The notes under the pieces were generated by a model. It was not told where the DNA came from and searched no databases. It saw only the letters and a list, made by a program, of their open reading frames with translations. A stretch of 26,272 bases of DNA from Temnopleurus reevesii. Lineage: Eukaryota; Echinodermata; Echinoidea; Temnopleuroida; Temnopleuridae. The stretch is from positions 1-26,272 of the forward strand of contig BQKZ01001377.1 of NCBI GenBank assembly GCA_036244855.1, written 5' to 3'. Position 1 is the stretch's first letter. Every line of letters starts with the position of its first letter. Made by a program: the position numbers and the translations under genes. Shown one piece after another: positions 26,263 through 26,272 of this stretch.

Positions 26263-26272
26263 CCCCCCCCCC

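Larger units (their letters stand above)
22028..26272 (+). other. IFT88 3' UTR and downstream flank, no gene recognised
   Basis: No further coding exon is seen on either strand. The region holds the reverse SINE, microsatellites and a GGCGCCAAA repeat. A possible polyadenylation hexamer AATAAA is at 23619-23624, so the 3' UTR could be about 1.6 kb, but its true end cannot be fixed from sequence alone. Short frames at 24158-24439 on the minus strand show no recognisable motif. Confidence 0.7.

Noticed and set aside
9001..26272. Direct-repeat clusters that might be read as a CRISPR-like array
   Set aside because: The repeats are microsatellites, exon echoes and transposons in a eukaryotic gene; there is no regular repeat-spacer pattern.

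Overview
The window is animal nuclear DNA carrying most of one spliced gene on the + strand: IFT88 (polaris/Tg737), a tetratricopeptide-repeat (TPR) subunit of intraflagellar transport complex IFT-B. Sixteen coding exons (1-56 to 21906-22027) join in a consistent phase series into about 638 codons, the C-terminal three quarters or so of a protein that is usually about 830 residues. The upstream exons lie outside the window. The exons match vertebrate IFT88 as I remember it, so the identity is firm. The host is most likely a sea urchin or close relative. That is inference from divergence, tRNA-derived SINEs, many MITEs and strong haplotype heterogeneity.

Layout: exons 1-3 (1-2328) are followed by a 5.5-kb intron full of repeats. 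Exons 4-7 lie at 7812-10414 and exons 8-9 at 11126-12110, the latter pair separated by a clear U12-type intron. Exons 10-11 are at 12903-13645. Exons 12-13 occur twice (14276-15196 and 16454-17289) around a 110-base N gap. Exons 14-16 are at 20060-22027. From 22028 to the end I see only 3' UTR/flank with a SINE, microsatellites and dispersed repeats.

Two things stand out. (1) The assembly appears to mix two haplotypes. A 1,379-base block (3225-4603), bounded by single N's and by a 97-bp direct repeat, carries exon 11 out of order. Exons 12-13 exist as two copies whose nine differences are all synonymous. Another single N sits in an unmerged 17-bp overlap inside exon 3. An in-frame TAA at the end of exon 3 is probably a base error or an allele-specific nonsense change. 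(2) Several exons are preceded in their introns by decayed copies of their own 5' ends ('exon echoes'), usually with acceptor or branch-point sequence. This is seen at exons 6, 9, 12 and 16. At exon 9 three echoes repeat the U12 branch point, so the intron holds a small array of decoy minor-spliceosome acceptors.

Mobile DNA includes four copies of one TA-flanked GGGGGTGTTG MITE family, one of them absent at the matching site in the other haplotype. There are also several other foldback elements and a tRNA-derived SINE family. No prokaryotic system, CRISPR array, virus or toxin gene was seen.
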